64,000 nt of DNA from contig NZ_SSXX01000001.1 of assembly GCF_009469615.1 (NCBI RefSeq), positions 558,001-622,000 on the forward strand, given 5' to 3'. How positions within the stretch are numbered: the first letter of the stretch is position 1; each line of letters starts with the position of its first letter. A model generated the notes under the pieces. The model was not told the origin of the DNA. It saw only the letters and a program-made list of their open reading frames with translations, and searched no databases. Made by a program: the position numbers and the translations under genes. This DNA comes from Dechloromonas sp. H13. Its GTDB lineage: Bacteria > Pseudomonadota > Gammaproteobacteria > Burkholderiales > Rhodocyclaceae. Of this stretch, positions 56,593-64,000 are shown piece by piece.

Positions 56593-57501
56593 ATGAAAAT
56601 TTCCCTCGATCTCCTGCATGTCCTCGACGCCATCGACCGCCACGGCGGCTTCAGCGCGGCCGCCGCCGTCCTCCACCGCGTGCCCTCGGCGCTGTCGCAC
56701 GCCGTCGCCAAGCTGGAATGCGAGCTCGACGTCGCGCTGTTCACCCGTAGCGGGCGACGCGCGACGCTGACGCCGGCCGGCCGCGCCCTGCTCGACGACG
56801 GCCGCCACCTGCTACGCGCCGCCGACGAGCTCGAACGGCGCGTGCAGCGCATCGCCACCGGCTGGGAGGCCGAACTGCGCATCGCGCTCGACCTCATCAT
56901 CCCCGCCGAACGCCTCTACCCGCTAATCGAGCGCTTCTACGCCGCCGGCCACGGCACGCAGATCCGGCTTTCCTACGAAGTGCTGGGCGGCGGCTGGGAC
57001 GCCCTGGTCACCGACCGCGCTGACCTCGTCATCGGCGCCCCCGGCGACATGCCGGCGCGCAGCGGCATCGCCAGCCGACTGCTGAAGGAAACGCAGCTCG
57101 TCTTCATGGTCGCCCCCGGCCACCCGCTGGCCGCCTGGGACGGCCCCATTCCGCCCGCCGAACTGTTGCGCCACCGCGCCATCGCCCTCGCCGACACCTC
57201 GCGCGAACTCACCGCCCGCACCACCGGCCTGCTCGAAGGCCAGTCGGCGCTACGCGTCCCCGACATGTGGGCCAAGGCCGCCGCGCAGGCGGCCGGGCTC
57301 GGCGTCGGCCACCTGCCGCACTGGCTGGCCGAACACCCGGCGTTCGCCGGCCGCCTGATCGAAAAACAGCTGGGCGAGCCGCGCCAGGCGATGCCCTGCT
57401 CGATCGCCTGGCGCACGCGACGGATCGGCAAGGCGCTGGCGTGGTTTCTCGCGGAACTGGAAAAGCCGGAAGAAATTGCCGCCCTCGGGGCCGGGCTGTG
57501 A
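56593..57501 (+). CDS. LysR-type transcriptional regulator (divergent from pirin)
   Basis: A 302-residue LysR protein. The N-terminal wHTH is SLDLLHVLDAIDRHGGFSAA and HRVPSALSHAVAKLECELDV; the effector domain ends LAELEKPEEIAALGAGL. Divergent from the pirin-flavodoxin operon across a 105-base AT-rich region containing ATATAGC direct elements. It is most similar in layout to YhaJ/YafC-type LysR proteins. It probably controls the adjacent pirin and flavodoxin genes in response to aromatic or electrophilic stress. Confidence 0.86.
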   Translation: MKISLDLLHVLDAIDRHGGFSAAAAVLHRVPSALSHAVAKLECELDVALFTRSGRRATLTPAGRALLDDGRHLLRAADELERRVQRIATGWEAELRIALDLIIPAERLYPLIERFYAAGHGTQIRLSYEVLGGGWDALVTDRADLVIGAPGDMPARSGIASRLLKETQLVFMVAPGHPLAAWDGPIPPAELLRHRAIALADTSRELTARTTGLLEGQSALRVPDMWAKAAAQAAGLGVGHLPHWLAEHPAFAGRLIEKQLGEPRQAMPCSIAWRTRRIGKALAWFLAELEKPEEIAALGAGL

Positions 57502-57566
57502 TGCACGTTTTGCCCGGCAATCCGGCGAACCGGCATAAAATTCGTTCTGCATAGCCACCCGAACCC

Positions 57567-58130
57567 GTGACCGCCCAGCCCATGACCACCAACGCCGAAG
57601 AAATCGAAATCCGCATCAAGAGCGTCGACCAGCTGTTCAACAGCCTCGACCCCGCCCCCTTTCGCGAACGCGAACTCGACCGCGAAGCCGAGCGGCATAT
57701 CGTCGCCTACGCCCGCGAGGTCGCCGCCAGCCAGCCGATCAAGCTCGTCATCTATCTGCCGACGGCAACGCTCGGACCGGCACTGACGACCGAACTGGAC
57801 GCCGCCATCGGCAACCATTTCGCGCATCAGGCCAGGGAGCAGGAAACCGAGCTGAACGAACTGCGCCGCCTCGGGCGTAAGGGGCTGGCGGTCGGGCTGC
57901 TGGTCATGCTCTTCGCGACGCTGGTCGGGGTCGCGCTGATCAACGCCTTCCCGGATTCGCGTTTCATCGAAACCATCGAGCACAGCCTCATCATCTTCGG
58001 CTGGGTCGCCCTGTGGCGACCGATCGAGATCCTGCTCTACGACCGCTGGCCGCTGATCCGCGCGCGTGAGCTATTCCAGCGCCTGGCGGCGGCACCGGTC
58101 GTCGTCCGTGCCGCAACGGCCGGCAGATAG
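57567..58130 (+). CDS. membrane protein of unknown function
   Basis: A 187-residue protein beginning at GTG 57567, or at ATG 57582. The N-terminal ~105 residues are soluble (EIRIKSVDQLFNSLDPAPFR, DREAERHIVAYAREVA). Then come two helices, LAVGLLVMLFATLVGVALIN and LIIFGWVALWRPIEILLYD. I recognise no named family with certainty. It lies 65 bases after the LysR gene on the same strand. Function cannot be inferred. Confidence 0.65.
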   Translation: MTAQPMTTNAEEIEIRIKSVDQLFNSLDPAPFRERELDREAERHIVAYAREVAASQPIKLVIYLPTATLGPALTTELDAAIGNHFAHQAREQETELNELRRLGRKGLAVGLLVMLFATLVGVALINAFPDSRFIETIEHSLIIFGWVALWRPIEILLYDRWPLIRARELFQRLAAAPVVVRAATAGR

Positions 58131-58474
58131 GGACACCCATGAAAATCGGCCATTTCAGACAGTCGACCGCAACAGCCCCGCTATCAGGCGATCCGGCCGA
58201 CTTGTCGCTCGCCGATTTCCATTCGGCATTCAGCAAATTTCGGCCAAGACCAAACCATCCGTAATAGCTCCGAGAAATCGAGTTGCGCGGATGGCAGGTT
58301 ACTCATCAGATATCCACCACTCGGCCCGGCAGAAGGCCTGCCCCCTCATCGTTGCGGATTCAATCGATCTTTGCGCGAACGGTCAAATCCACAATCACTT
58401 ACCAGACACAAGTAAACTGATCACAGAATTAAAAGAATCGTGGCCATTCAGCACCGAGCATTGGGGGGTTCCTA
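58131..58474. other. gene-free stretch at the left edge of a lower-GC segment
   Basis: About 344 bases with no gene I can support. It begins with a copy of the TGCGGTCGAC motif (58139-58172). GC falls across this stretch toward the lipoprotein gene. No promoter was located confidently. Confidence 0.4.
58139..58172 (-). repeat. TGCGGTCGAC dispersed motif, intergenic copy
   Basis: Minus-strand core (plus 58162-58171), tail TGTCTGAAATGGCCGATTTT. It shares GGCCGATTTTCA with the copy at 61839-61874 on the same strand. Confidence 0.65.
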
Positions 58475-60433
58475 ATGAAGCGTTTCAAGGCAAGCCTCTT
58501 CGGTCTTTCCATAGCAACATTGTTTGGCTGCGCGACCGATATGGAAACATACGCTCGCAACAGCGAATGGAAGTTGGCTTATGAGCATATGGAATACGTA
58601 TGGTTAACGGGGAAACAGAACGAACAAGAACGTGCCGTCGCGTTAGGTAAAGCCTACCCAAAAATTGGCGAATATGGATTTCAAACATTCTCTCAGGAAT
58701 CTCTACAGAGCTGGGCTGACCGTTATGGGGAAATGGAGTGGCATAGAAGGCGGATTAAATATTTCTGCCTGATCGAACCGGGTGCCCTTTGCGCTCAAGC
58801 AACGAATAATTTGGCAAGCGTTGAGAGCGGCGTCAAAGAGCGTGACTTTGATCCTAATGCGTTGCTGGAGGCAGAAGACAGCAGGGCCAAGTCGTTCTTA
58901 ACTGATGCGCAAAAGGCAGCTCTGTACATTTTCCGGCAAGAGCTTGGGCCGAACACGAAAGCCTCCACCCGGACGACACGCGAGGATTCCATGATTCTGG
59001 CCGTCAACGGCCAAATCTTGGGGCGTCTGTCCCGCAATAGCTATATTCATGTTGCCCTGTCGCCCGGACAGTACTTCATCGAGTCTCAGACGAGGACCTA
59101 TCATCAGTTTCTGCTTCCAGTCTCGGTGGAGGCCGGTACGCAATATTTTGTATCTCAGGAGGGATTGGCTGCGGGAGGCGTCGAAGATTGGAGCCAACTG
59201 ACACTTGTTGCAGCGGACGTCGGACGGCCGAGCGTGACAGCGTCAAAAATGATGGAACTGCCGGCAGACCTTCCCGAATTGACACCATTGAAAGCCGAGC
59301 CGGCAATTGCCACGATACCTCTCGCGATTGGCGTGTACTACAGCCCAGGGTTTCTCGGCGCCTCGTATAACGAGAAGCGGTCGTTGGGTACCTTTGGTAG
59401 TAAAACCTACGAAATCCCACTTGGCACTGCAAGTCAGTGGACCTTTGATCGCGCCCTTCGAAATACATTCGAGCGTGTTCAGAACTTGCCCCATTGGCCG
59501 CCAGCAGCCACTGCAGAGGGACTGGACTTGTTGCTTGTCTTGCATTTTACCAATGCCAGAGGGGCAACCCATGGCGACATGGGCCCGTCACTCAGTTATT
59601 CCGCAGGTGTCTTTACTGCCAGTGGTGAGTTCATAACGAACTTGAGTGTTAGCGGTTTTGCGTTTGGCCATGTACCAACGAATATGATGGCGCTGTCGCA
59701 CTATCCTGACTTCTTCTACTTCGGCAATAGCTGGAGCAGCGCGATGGGGAGTGCTGCAGGGCAATTGGCTGCATCGATCGCATCGCTACCTGCTGTGGCA
59801 GCCAAAGGCCATGTCGTGCCGCTTCGCTTCCAATCCAACACCATGAACCAAGGCAGTTCTGGGCGTGCAGAAGGAATTGCCGTGGTTCCTTTGGTCGCCA
59901 AGCCAAAGACATCGACAAATCTGGCACAGCAGATAAGCGGCGCTATGGAAATGCAGGAATGCCTGCAAAAAAAACTCGAAACCAGACATGCTGCGTTGCG
60001 ACTCGCATCGGCTACAACAGTCCGAAATGCGGCATTCCCATGGCTAGAAGCTGGTGTAACACCGAGCTCAGAAGTTCTGGCGGAAATCCTTGGATCGCCT
60101 CCGATTTCCGAGAAGCTCAAGCGCAACGACATACGCTTCGTGCTACTTCCAGTTATCGAGCACATTAACAGCTTTGGCGGACCTTTCTTTTGTGGTTATG
60201 GCATTCGCGGCGCGGGATGCCTCGGGGCTGCGTGGGGAGACAATGTCACCAGGTTCACTGTTCCCGTTTGGGATGTCTCGGCGAATGCCATGTTGTCCGC
60301 CCCGATTACAGGAGAGGTCAAAGACTTTTCGTGGGCCGCAGCCTATATTATTCCCATTTGGCATATCACAGACACCTTGCGAGAAGCATGCAATGAAATT
60401 TCCCAGCAGGTCCTTCGTGCATTAGGCAGGTAA
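58475..60433 (+). CDS. large lipoprotein of unknown function with DUF2846-like domain
   Basis: A 652-residue protein with a type II signal peptide: MKRFKASLFGLSIATLFGC, with lipobox LFGC and lipidated Cys19. Residues ~145-240 (AALYIFRQELGP, YIHVALSPGQYFIESQTRT) resemble DUF2846. A middle region begins IPLAIGVYYSPGFLGASYNE, and glycine-rich stretches (YSAGVFTASGEFITNLSVSG) follow. The C-terminal ~130 residues (LRRNDIRFV-like, FFCGYGIRGAGCLGA) seem a further domain. It is probably a periplasmic outer-membrane-anchored protein. Codon use and GC are lower than in the flanking genes, and it has no operon partner. I recognise no function. Confidence 0.7.
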   Translation: MKRFKASLFGLSIATLFGCATDMETYARNSEWKLAYEHMEYVWLTGKQNEQERAVALGKAYPKIGEYGFQTFSQESLQSWADRYGEMEWHRRRIKYFCLIEPGALCAQATNNLASVESGVKERDFDPNALLEAEDSRAKSFLTDAQKAALYIFRQELGPNTKASTRTTREDSMILAVNGQILGRLSRNSYIHVALSPGQYFIESQTRTYHQFLLPVSVEAGTQYFVSQEGLAAGGVEDWSQLTLVAADVGRPSVTASKMMELPADLPELTPLKAEPAIATIPLAIGVYYSPGFLGASYNEKRSLGTFGSKTYEIPLGTASQWTFDRALRNTFERVQNLPHWPPAATAEGLDLLLVLHFTNARGATHGDMGPSLSYSAGVFTASGEFITNLSVSGFAFGHVPTNMMALSHYPDFFYFGNSWSSAMGSAAGQLAASIASLPAVAAKGHVVPLRFQSNTMNQGSSGRAEGIAVVPLVAKPKTSTNLAQQISGAMEMQECLQKKLETRHAALRLASATTVRNAAFPWLEAGVTPSSEVLAEILGSPPISEKLKRNDIRFVLLPVIEHINSFGGPFFCGYGIRGAGCLGAAWGDNVTRFTVPVWDVSANAMLSAPITGEVKDFSWAAAYIIPIWHITDTLREACNEISQQVLRALGR

Positions 60434-60644
60434 ACGAGCTTACCTTTGGAACAAGCGGGCGTATCAGAAAACGACCAGACGGTTTGCCGGGGCTATTTGG
60501 CCGATTGGAGCACTTCCCAGCCCCTCGCACGGCCGGTCGAAAAGGTGATCCCGGAGCCGACACTTTCTCCATGCTCGGGCAGCCAACTGCGACAAGGCAA
60601 TTTGACTACAATCGTCACGACAATCGAACAACAGGAGACCAACG

Positions 60645-61820
60645 ATGCCCAAGGCTCAATTCTGCTGGGAAGACCCGCTGCTGCTCGACGCACAGCTGAC
60701 CTCGGACGAGCGCATGATCCGCGACGCGGCGCGCGATTACTGCCAGGGCCGCTTGGCGCCGCGCGTGCGGGACGCCTTTCGCCACGAGCGGACCGACCCG
60801 GCGATCTTCCGGGAGATGGGCGCCCTCGGCATGCTCGGGGCGACGATCCCGCCCGAGTACGGCGGCGCCGGGCTCAACTATGTCAGCTACGGGCTGATCG
60901 CGCGCGAGGTCGAGCGCGTCGATTCGGGCTACCGTTCGATGATGAGCGTGCAGTCATCGCTGGTCATGGTGCCGATCTTCGAATTCGGCAGCGAGGCGCA
61001 GAAACAAAAGTACCTGCCGAAGCTGGCGAGCGGCGAATGGATCAGCTGTTTCGGGCTGACCGAGCCGAACCACGGTTCCGACCCCGGCAGCATGGAAACG
61101 CGGGCGCGCAAGGTCGACGGCGGCTACCGGCTGTCGGGCAGCAAGATGTGGATCACCAATTCGCCGATCGCCGACGTTTTTGTCGTCTGGGCCAAGAACG
61201 ATGCCGGGATGATCCGCGGCTTCGTGCTCGAGAAGGGGATGCCCGGACTGTCGGCACCGGTCATCCAGGGCAAGGTCGGGCTGCGCGCCTCGGTGACCGG
61301 CGAGATCGTCATGGACGAGGTGTTCGTGCCGGCGGAAAACGAGTTCCCGGAAGTGCGCGGCCTCAAGGGGCCGTTCACCTGCCTCGACTCGGCGCGCTAC
61401 GGCATCGCCTGGGGCGCGCTGGGCGCCGCCGAGTTCTGCTGGCACACGGCGCGCCAATACACGCTCGACCGCCAGCAGTTCGGCCGCCCGCTGGCCGCCA
61501 ACCAGCTGATCCAGAAGAAGCTGGCCGACATGCAGACCGAGATCGCCCTCGGCCTCCAGGGCTGTCTGCGCCTCGGGCGGATGAAGGACGACGGCAGCGC
61601 GTCGGTCGAGATCACCTCGATCATGAAGCGCAATTCCTGCGGCAAGTCGCTCGACATCGCCCGCACGGCACGCGACATGCTGGGCGGCAACGGGATCTCT
61701 GACGAGTTCGGCGTCATCCGCCACGTCGTCAATCTGGAAGTGGTAAATACCTACGAGGGCACGCACGACGTGCATGCGCTGATCCTCGGCCGGGCGCAGA
61801 CGGGGATCGCCGCTTTCTGA
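60645..61820 (+). CDS. gcdH: glutaryl-CoA dehydrogenase
   Basis: A 391-residue acyl-CoA dehydrogenase that oxidises and decarboxylates glutaryl-CoA to crotonyl-CoA in lysine, tryptophan and aromatic degradation. ACD-family segments are [39 protein letters not shown] and [19 protein letters not shown]; the catalytic Glu sits in [20 protein letters not shown]. GcdH proteins are about 390 residues. A CAGGAG site precedes ATG 60645. Confidence 0.93.
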   Translation: MPKAQFCWEDPLLLDAQLTSDERMIRDAARDYCQGRLAPRVRDAFRHERTDPAIFREMGALGMLGATIPPEYGGAGLNYVSYGLIAREVERVDSGYRSMMSVQSSLVMVPIFEFGSEAQKQKYLPKLASGEWISCFGLTEPNHGSDPGSMETRARKVDGGYRLSGSKMWITNSPIADVFVVWAKNDAGMIRGFVLEKGMPGLSAPVIQGKVGLRASVTGEIVMDEVFVPAENEFPEVRGLKGPFTCLDSARYGIAWGALGAAEFCWHTARQYTLDRQQFGRPLAANQLIQKKLADMQTEIALGLQGCLRLGRMKDDGSASVEITSIMKRNSCGKSLDIARTARDMLGGNGISDEFGVIRHVVNLEVVNTYEGTHDVHALILGRAQTGIAAF

Positions 61821-61838
61821 GGCAGGCTGTCACGGCAC

Positions 61839-61874
61839 CCTGAAAATCGGCCTTTTTCGGGCGTCGACCGCAGC
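61839..61874 (-). repeat. TGCGGTCGAC dispersed motif, intergenic copy
   Basis: Minus-strand core (plus 61863-61872), tail GCCCGAAAAAGGCCGATTTT. Lies between the convergent gcdH and ParA-like genes. Strong member with A5 and T4 tracts about ten bases apart. Confidence 0.7.
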
Positions 61875-61892
61875 CGGCCGCGCGGCGAACGG

Positions 61893-62534
61893 TCAGTCGC
61901 CCTTCCCGTCGCCGGCTTCGGCCCAGTCGATGATCGCCTGCCACTGTTCGAGGTCGCGTTCGGCGCGCGAGCGCGGCAGGTCGAAGATGGTCATGCCGGC
62001 GCCGCTCGCCTGCACATAGACCTGGGTGTCGCGCAGGTAGGTCAGCACCGGCAGCTCGAAGGTGGCGAAAAAGCGTTCCAGCTCGCCGGCGGCGCGGGTC
62101 CGGGCATCGACCCGCATGCCGATCACCGCGACGTCGGCCTTGCCCTTGCGCACGGCCTTTTCGGAGAGCAGGGCTTCGAGGAAGTGGCGCGTCGCCAGCA
62201 TGTCGAACAGCGACGGCTGCACCGGCACGATGACGCGCGACGACAGCTTGAGCACCTTGTCCAGCATCTTGCCGTGCAGGCCGGCCGGGGTGTCGAGCAC
62301 GACATGGCTGGTGCCCTTGGGCGGCCGGGCGATGTCGTCGGGACCGATCTCCCAGGTGTCGATGGTCGGCAACTCGAAGGGGCGGATGGCCAGCCATTCG
62401 CGGGCCGACTGCTGGCGGTCGATGTCGCCGAGCATGACGTCGTGCCGGCGGCTGGCGAAATAGCCGGCGAGGTTGGTCGCCAGCGTGCTCTTGCCGGAAC
62501 CGCCCTTGGGATTGGCGACGAGAAATGCCTTCAT
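61893..62534 (-). CDS. ParA/MinD-type ATPase
   Basis: A 213-residue P-loop ATPase. The deviant Walker A is MKAFLVANPKGGSGKSTLAT and the ADP-contact segment DIDRQQSAREWLAIRP; SHVVLDTPAGLHGKML is the switch region. It is close to the short orphan ParA proteins that position membrane or chemotaxis clusters rather than to chromosomal ParA with a parB partner. It overlaps the upstream TAXI-type gene by four bases, so it may act with that protein. Confidence 0.83.
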   Translation of the reverse strand: MKAFLVANPKGGSGKSTLATNLAGYFASRRHDVMLGDIDRQQSAREWLAIRPFELPTIDTWEIGPDDIARPPKGTSHVVLDTPAGLHGKMLDKVLKLSSRVIVPVQPSLFDMLATRHFLEALLSEKAVRKGKADVAVIGMRVDARTRAAGELERFFATFELPVLTYLRDTQVYVQASGAGMTIFDLPRSRAERDLEQWQAIIDWAEAGDGKGD

Positions 62535-63856
62535 GTCTGTGCCTCGCGCTTGTCGAGCATGCGCCGCACCAGATTGACGTGCTCGCGCAGGGTATAAACG
62601 AGATCGGTGAAGGCGAGCGGTACGCTCAGCTGCCGCGCCTCCTCGTCGAGCGCGTCGAAGCGGCTGCGGTACTCGCCGTGGCGCGCCGGGTCGTAATGGT
62701 GGCCGAGGTCTTCCTCGAGGAACTTCAGCTCGCCGTAGCAGCGGAAGATCTTGGAGCGCACGCGCCAGGAGTAGATCGCCGGCGCCACCTTGAAGAGCGG
62801 AATCATCAGCGCGAAGATCGGGATCAGCATGACGATCAGGCGCTCGATCAGCACCGCCAGCCAGAACGGCAGGTAGCGCTGCAGGAAGGGCGGCCCCGAC
62901 TTCAAATAGCGCGCCGCCTCGGGCGACAGCGGCACCATGCGGTCCTTGTAGGCGGGAAACTCGCCGGCGCGCTGGAAGAAGCCGGCGCGCCCGTGCACCT
63001 CGCTGGCCGCCTGCAGCAGCAGGCTTTGCAGGGCCGGGTGGAGATCGTCGCGGACGATCAGATTGGCGGTCGGCGCGAGCAGGATGATGTCCTCGGGCGG
63101 ATAGTCGTGCACCAGGTCGGCCACCCCCTGCGGCAGGACCAGCTTGCTGAGGAAGGGGAAGCGGCGCTGGTAGGCGTCGGCCTGCGCGAAGCTCATCACC
63201 TTGATGCCGGGCGAACGGACCAGTACCTGGACCACCGGCGCGTTCTCGGCGGCGATGACGAAGGCGGCGTCGATACGCCCCTGCTGCAGTTCCTCGGCGG
63301 CCTTGAGGCCGGACAGCGGCACCAGGTGCTTGCCGGGCCGGATGTCGTTGGCCGCCAGCAGTTGCTGCGCCAGCTGGCGCACGCCGGAGCCTTCCTGGCC
63401 GATGGCGATGCGCTTGCCGCGCAGGTCGGTCAGGCGGTCGAGGCGGCGGTCACCGCGGTAGAAGACCCAGACCGGCTCGTAGAAGACGCTGCCCAGCGAG
63501 CGCAGGCCGATGTCGTCGGCGGCATCGGGGTCTTCCGGCAGCTCGACGACGCCACCCTGGACGAAGCCGATTTGGGCCTCGTCGTTCTTCAGGCGCTCCA
63601 GGTTTTCCAGCGAACCGGCCGAGGTGCGGACTTCGAGCGTAATGCCATTACGCGCCAGGATCGTCGCGTAGCGCTGGGCGAACTGGTAGTAGGCGCCGGA
63701 ATCGCTGCCGGTGGTGATGACGATCTTCGTCGGCGGCGCCGGCTCGACGAACTGGTAGGCGACGTAGAAGCCGATGCCGACGATCAGGAAGATCCACCAG
63801 GCGGTGGCGAACAGGTCGCGCAGCGAGAGCAGGCCGGCCTTGAGTCGCGCCATCAT
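62531..63856 (-). CDS. membrane-anchored TAXI-type TRAP solute receptor-like protein
   Basis: A 441-residue protein with an N-terminal membrane anchor (WWIFLIVGIGFYVAYQFV). A TAXI periplasmic-binding domain follows, with ITTGSDSGAYYQFAQRYATI, VRTSAGSLENLERLKNDEAQ and IGFVQGGVVELPEDPD. A second hydrophobic region (LPFWLAVLIERLIVMLIPIF) and a soluble C-terminal domain with a helical segment (FTDLVYTLREHVNLVRRML) end the chain. Classical TAXI receptors are secreted and pair with DctQM permeases; none is adjacent. The anchoring and C-terminal domain suggest sensing or scaffolding rather than transport. Confidence 0.78.
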   Translation of the reverse strand: MMARLKAGLLSLRDLFATAWWIFLIVGIGFYVAYQFVEPAPPTKIVITTGSDSGAYYQFAQRYATILARNGITLEVRTSAGSLENLERLKNDEAQIGFVQGGVVELPEDPDAADDIGLRSLGSVFYEPVWVFYRGDRRLDRLTDLRGKRIAIGQEGSGVRQLAQQLLAANDIRPGKHLVPLSGLKAAEELQQGRIDAAFVIAAENAPVVQVLVRSPGIKVMSFAQADAYQRRFPFLSKLVLPQGVADLVHDYPPEDIILLAPTANLIVRDDLHPALQSLLLQAASEVHGRAGFFQRAGEFPAYKDRMVPLSPEAARYLKSGPPFLQRYLPFWLAVLIERLIVMLIPIFALMIPLFKVAPAIYSWRVRSKIFRCYGELKFLEEDLGHHYDPARHGEYRSRFDALDEEARQLSVPLAFTDLVYTLREHVNLVRRMLDKREAQT

Positions 63857-64000
63857 GGAAGCAGAATGGTCGAACCGGTGGTCTTGCGTGCTTCGAGATC
63901 GCGGTGGGCCTGCGCGGCGTCCTGCAGCGCATAGGTCTGGTTGACCTCGATGCGCACCTTGCCGGAAGCGACGACGTCGAACAGTTCGGCACCCAGCGCT
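63853..64000 (-). CDS. quinone oxidoreductase (zinc-less alcohol dehydrogenase family), C-terminal end
   Basis: The last ~49 codons of a leftward gene entering from the right edge. The translation (ALGAELFDVVASGKVRIEV, then QTYALQDAAQAHRDLEARKT and GSTILLP) is the end of a Qor-type NADPH:quinone reductase. Its stop overlaps the ATG of the TAXI gene. The catalytic part is outside the window. Confidence 0.72.
   Translation of the reverse strand, partial: ALGAELFDVVASGKVRIEVNQTYALQDAAQAHRDLEARKTTGSTILLP

Overview
The window looks like a chromosomal segment of a high-GC betaproteobacterium, most probably of the Rhodocyclales (Azonexaceae/Rhodocyclaceae type). This is inferred from the gene content (GlgP-type glycogen operon, Mrp/MetG pair, DabA operon, glutaryl-CoA dehydrogenase, SdsA-type alkylsulfatase) and protein style; no rRNA gene is present to confirm it. 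No tRNA, rRNA, CRISPR array, prophage or insertion sequence was recognised. Most genes are packed into overlapping operons with strong GC bias.

Layout. 0-11.5 kb: glycogen locus with glgB (partial, leftward) divergent from glgC, two GH57 genes, glgP, pgi, glgA and, last, folA. glgC carries an in-frame amber codon. 11.6-12.7 kb: a lower-GC orphan gene with a RanBP2-type zinc finger. 12.8-21.1 kb: GGDEF-EAL protein, Orn/Lys/Arg decarboxylase, dcd, mrp and divergent metG. 21.1-23.9 kb: an AT-rich gap with DnaA-box-like sites, a Tat-exported FCSD-like flavoprotein, a DUF411 protein, a small membrane protein and a CopG-type regulator. 23.9-31 kb: SulP, YjdM and SulP genes, then a C26 amidotransferase, a Kef-type antiporter and a YbdK ligase. 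31-39.9 kb: a five-gene DAB-type inorganic-carbon operon with DabA and four complex-I antiporter-like subunits. 40-45.7 kb: LysR regulator, SdsA alkylsulfatase and two outer-membrane proteins. 45.7-50.4 kb: WbuC-type cupin, dnaE, mgtC-like gene. 50.5-58.1 kb: ECHDC3-like crotonase, rhodanese, a GT39/BNR/membrane-protein trio, flavodoxin, pirin, LysR and a membrane protein. 58.1-64 kb: a lower-GC lipoprotein, gcdH, a ParA-like ATPase, a TAXI-type protein and the end of a quinone oxidoreductase gene.

How parts fit together. The glycogen operon can make ADP-glucose, polymerise and branch it, then remodel and degrade the polymer to glucose-6-phosphate. The DAB operon, and possibly the SulP transporters, point to bicarbonate/CO2 handling. 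The sds cluster suggests uptake and hydrolysis of alkyl sulfates.

The most unusual signal is not a gene. A short motif, core TGCGGTCGAC followed by one or two phased A/T tracts, recurs about thirteen times on both strands, inside unrelated genes and between genes, and is read in different frames. Its build (a GCGGT core plus helically phased AT tracts) recalls the DNA-uptake signal of Pasteurellaceae.
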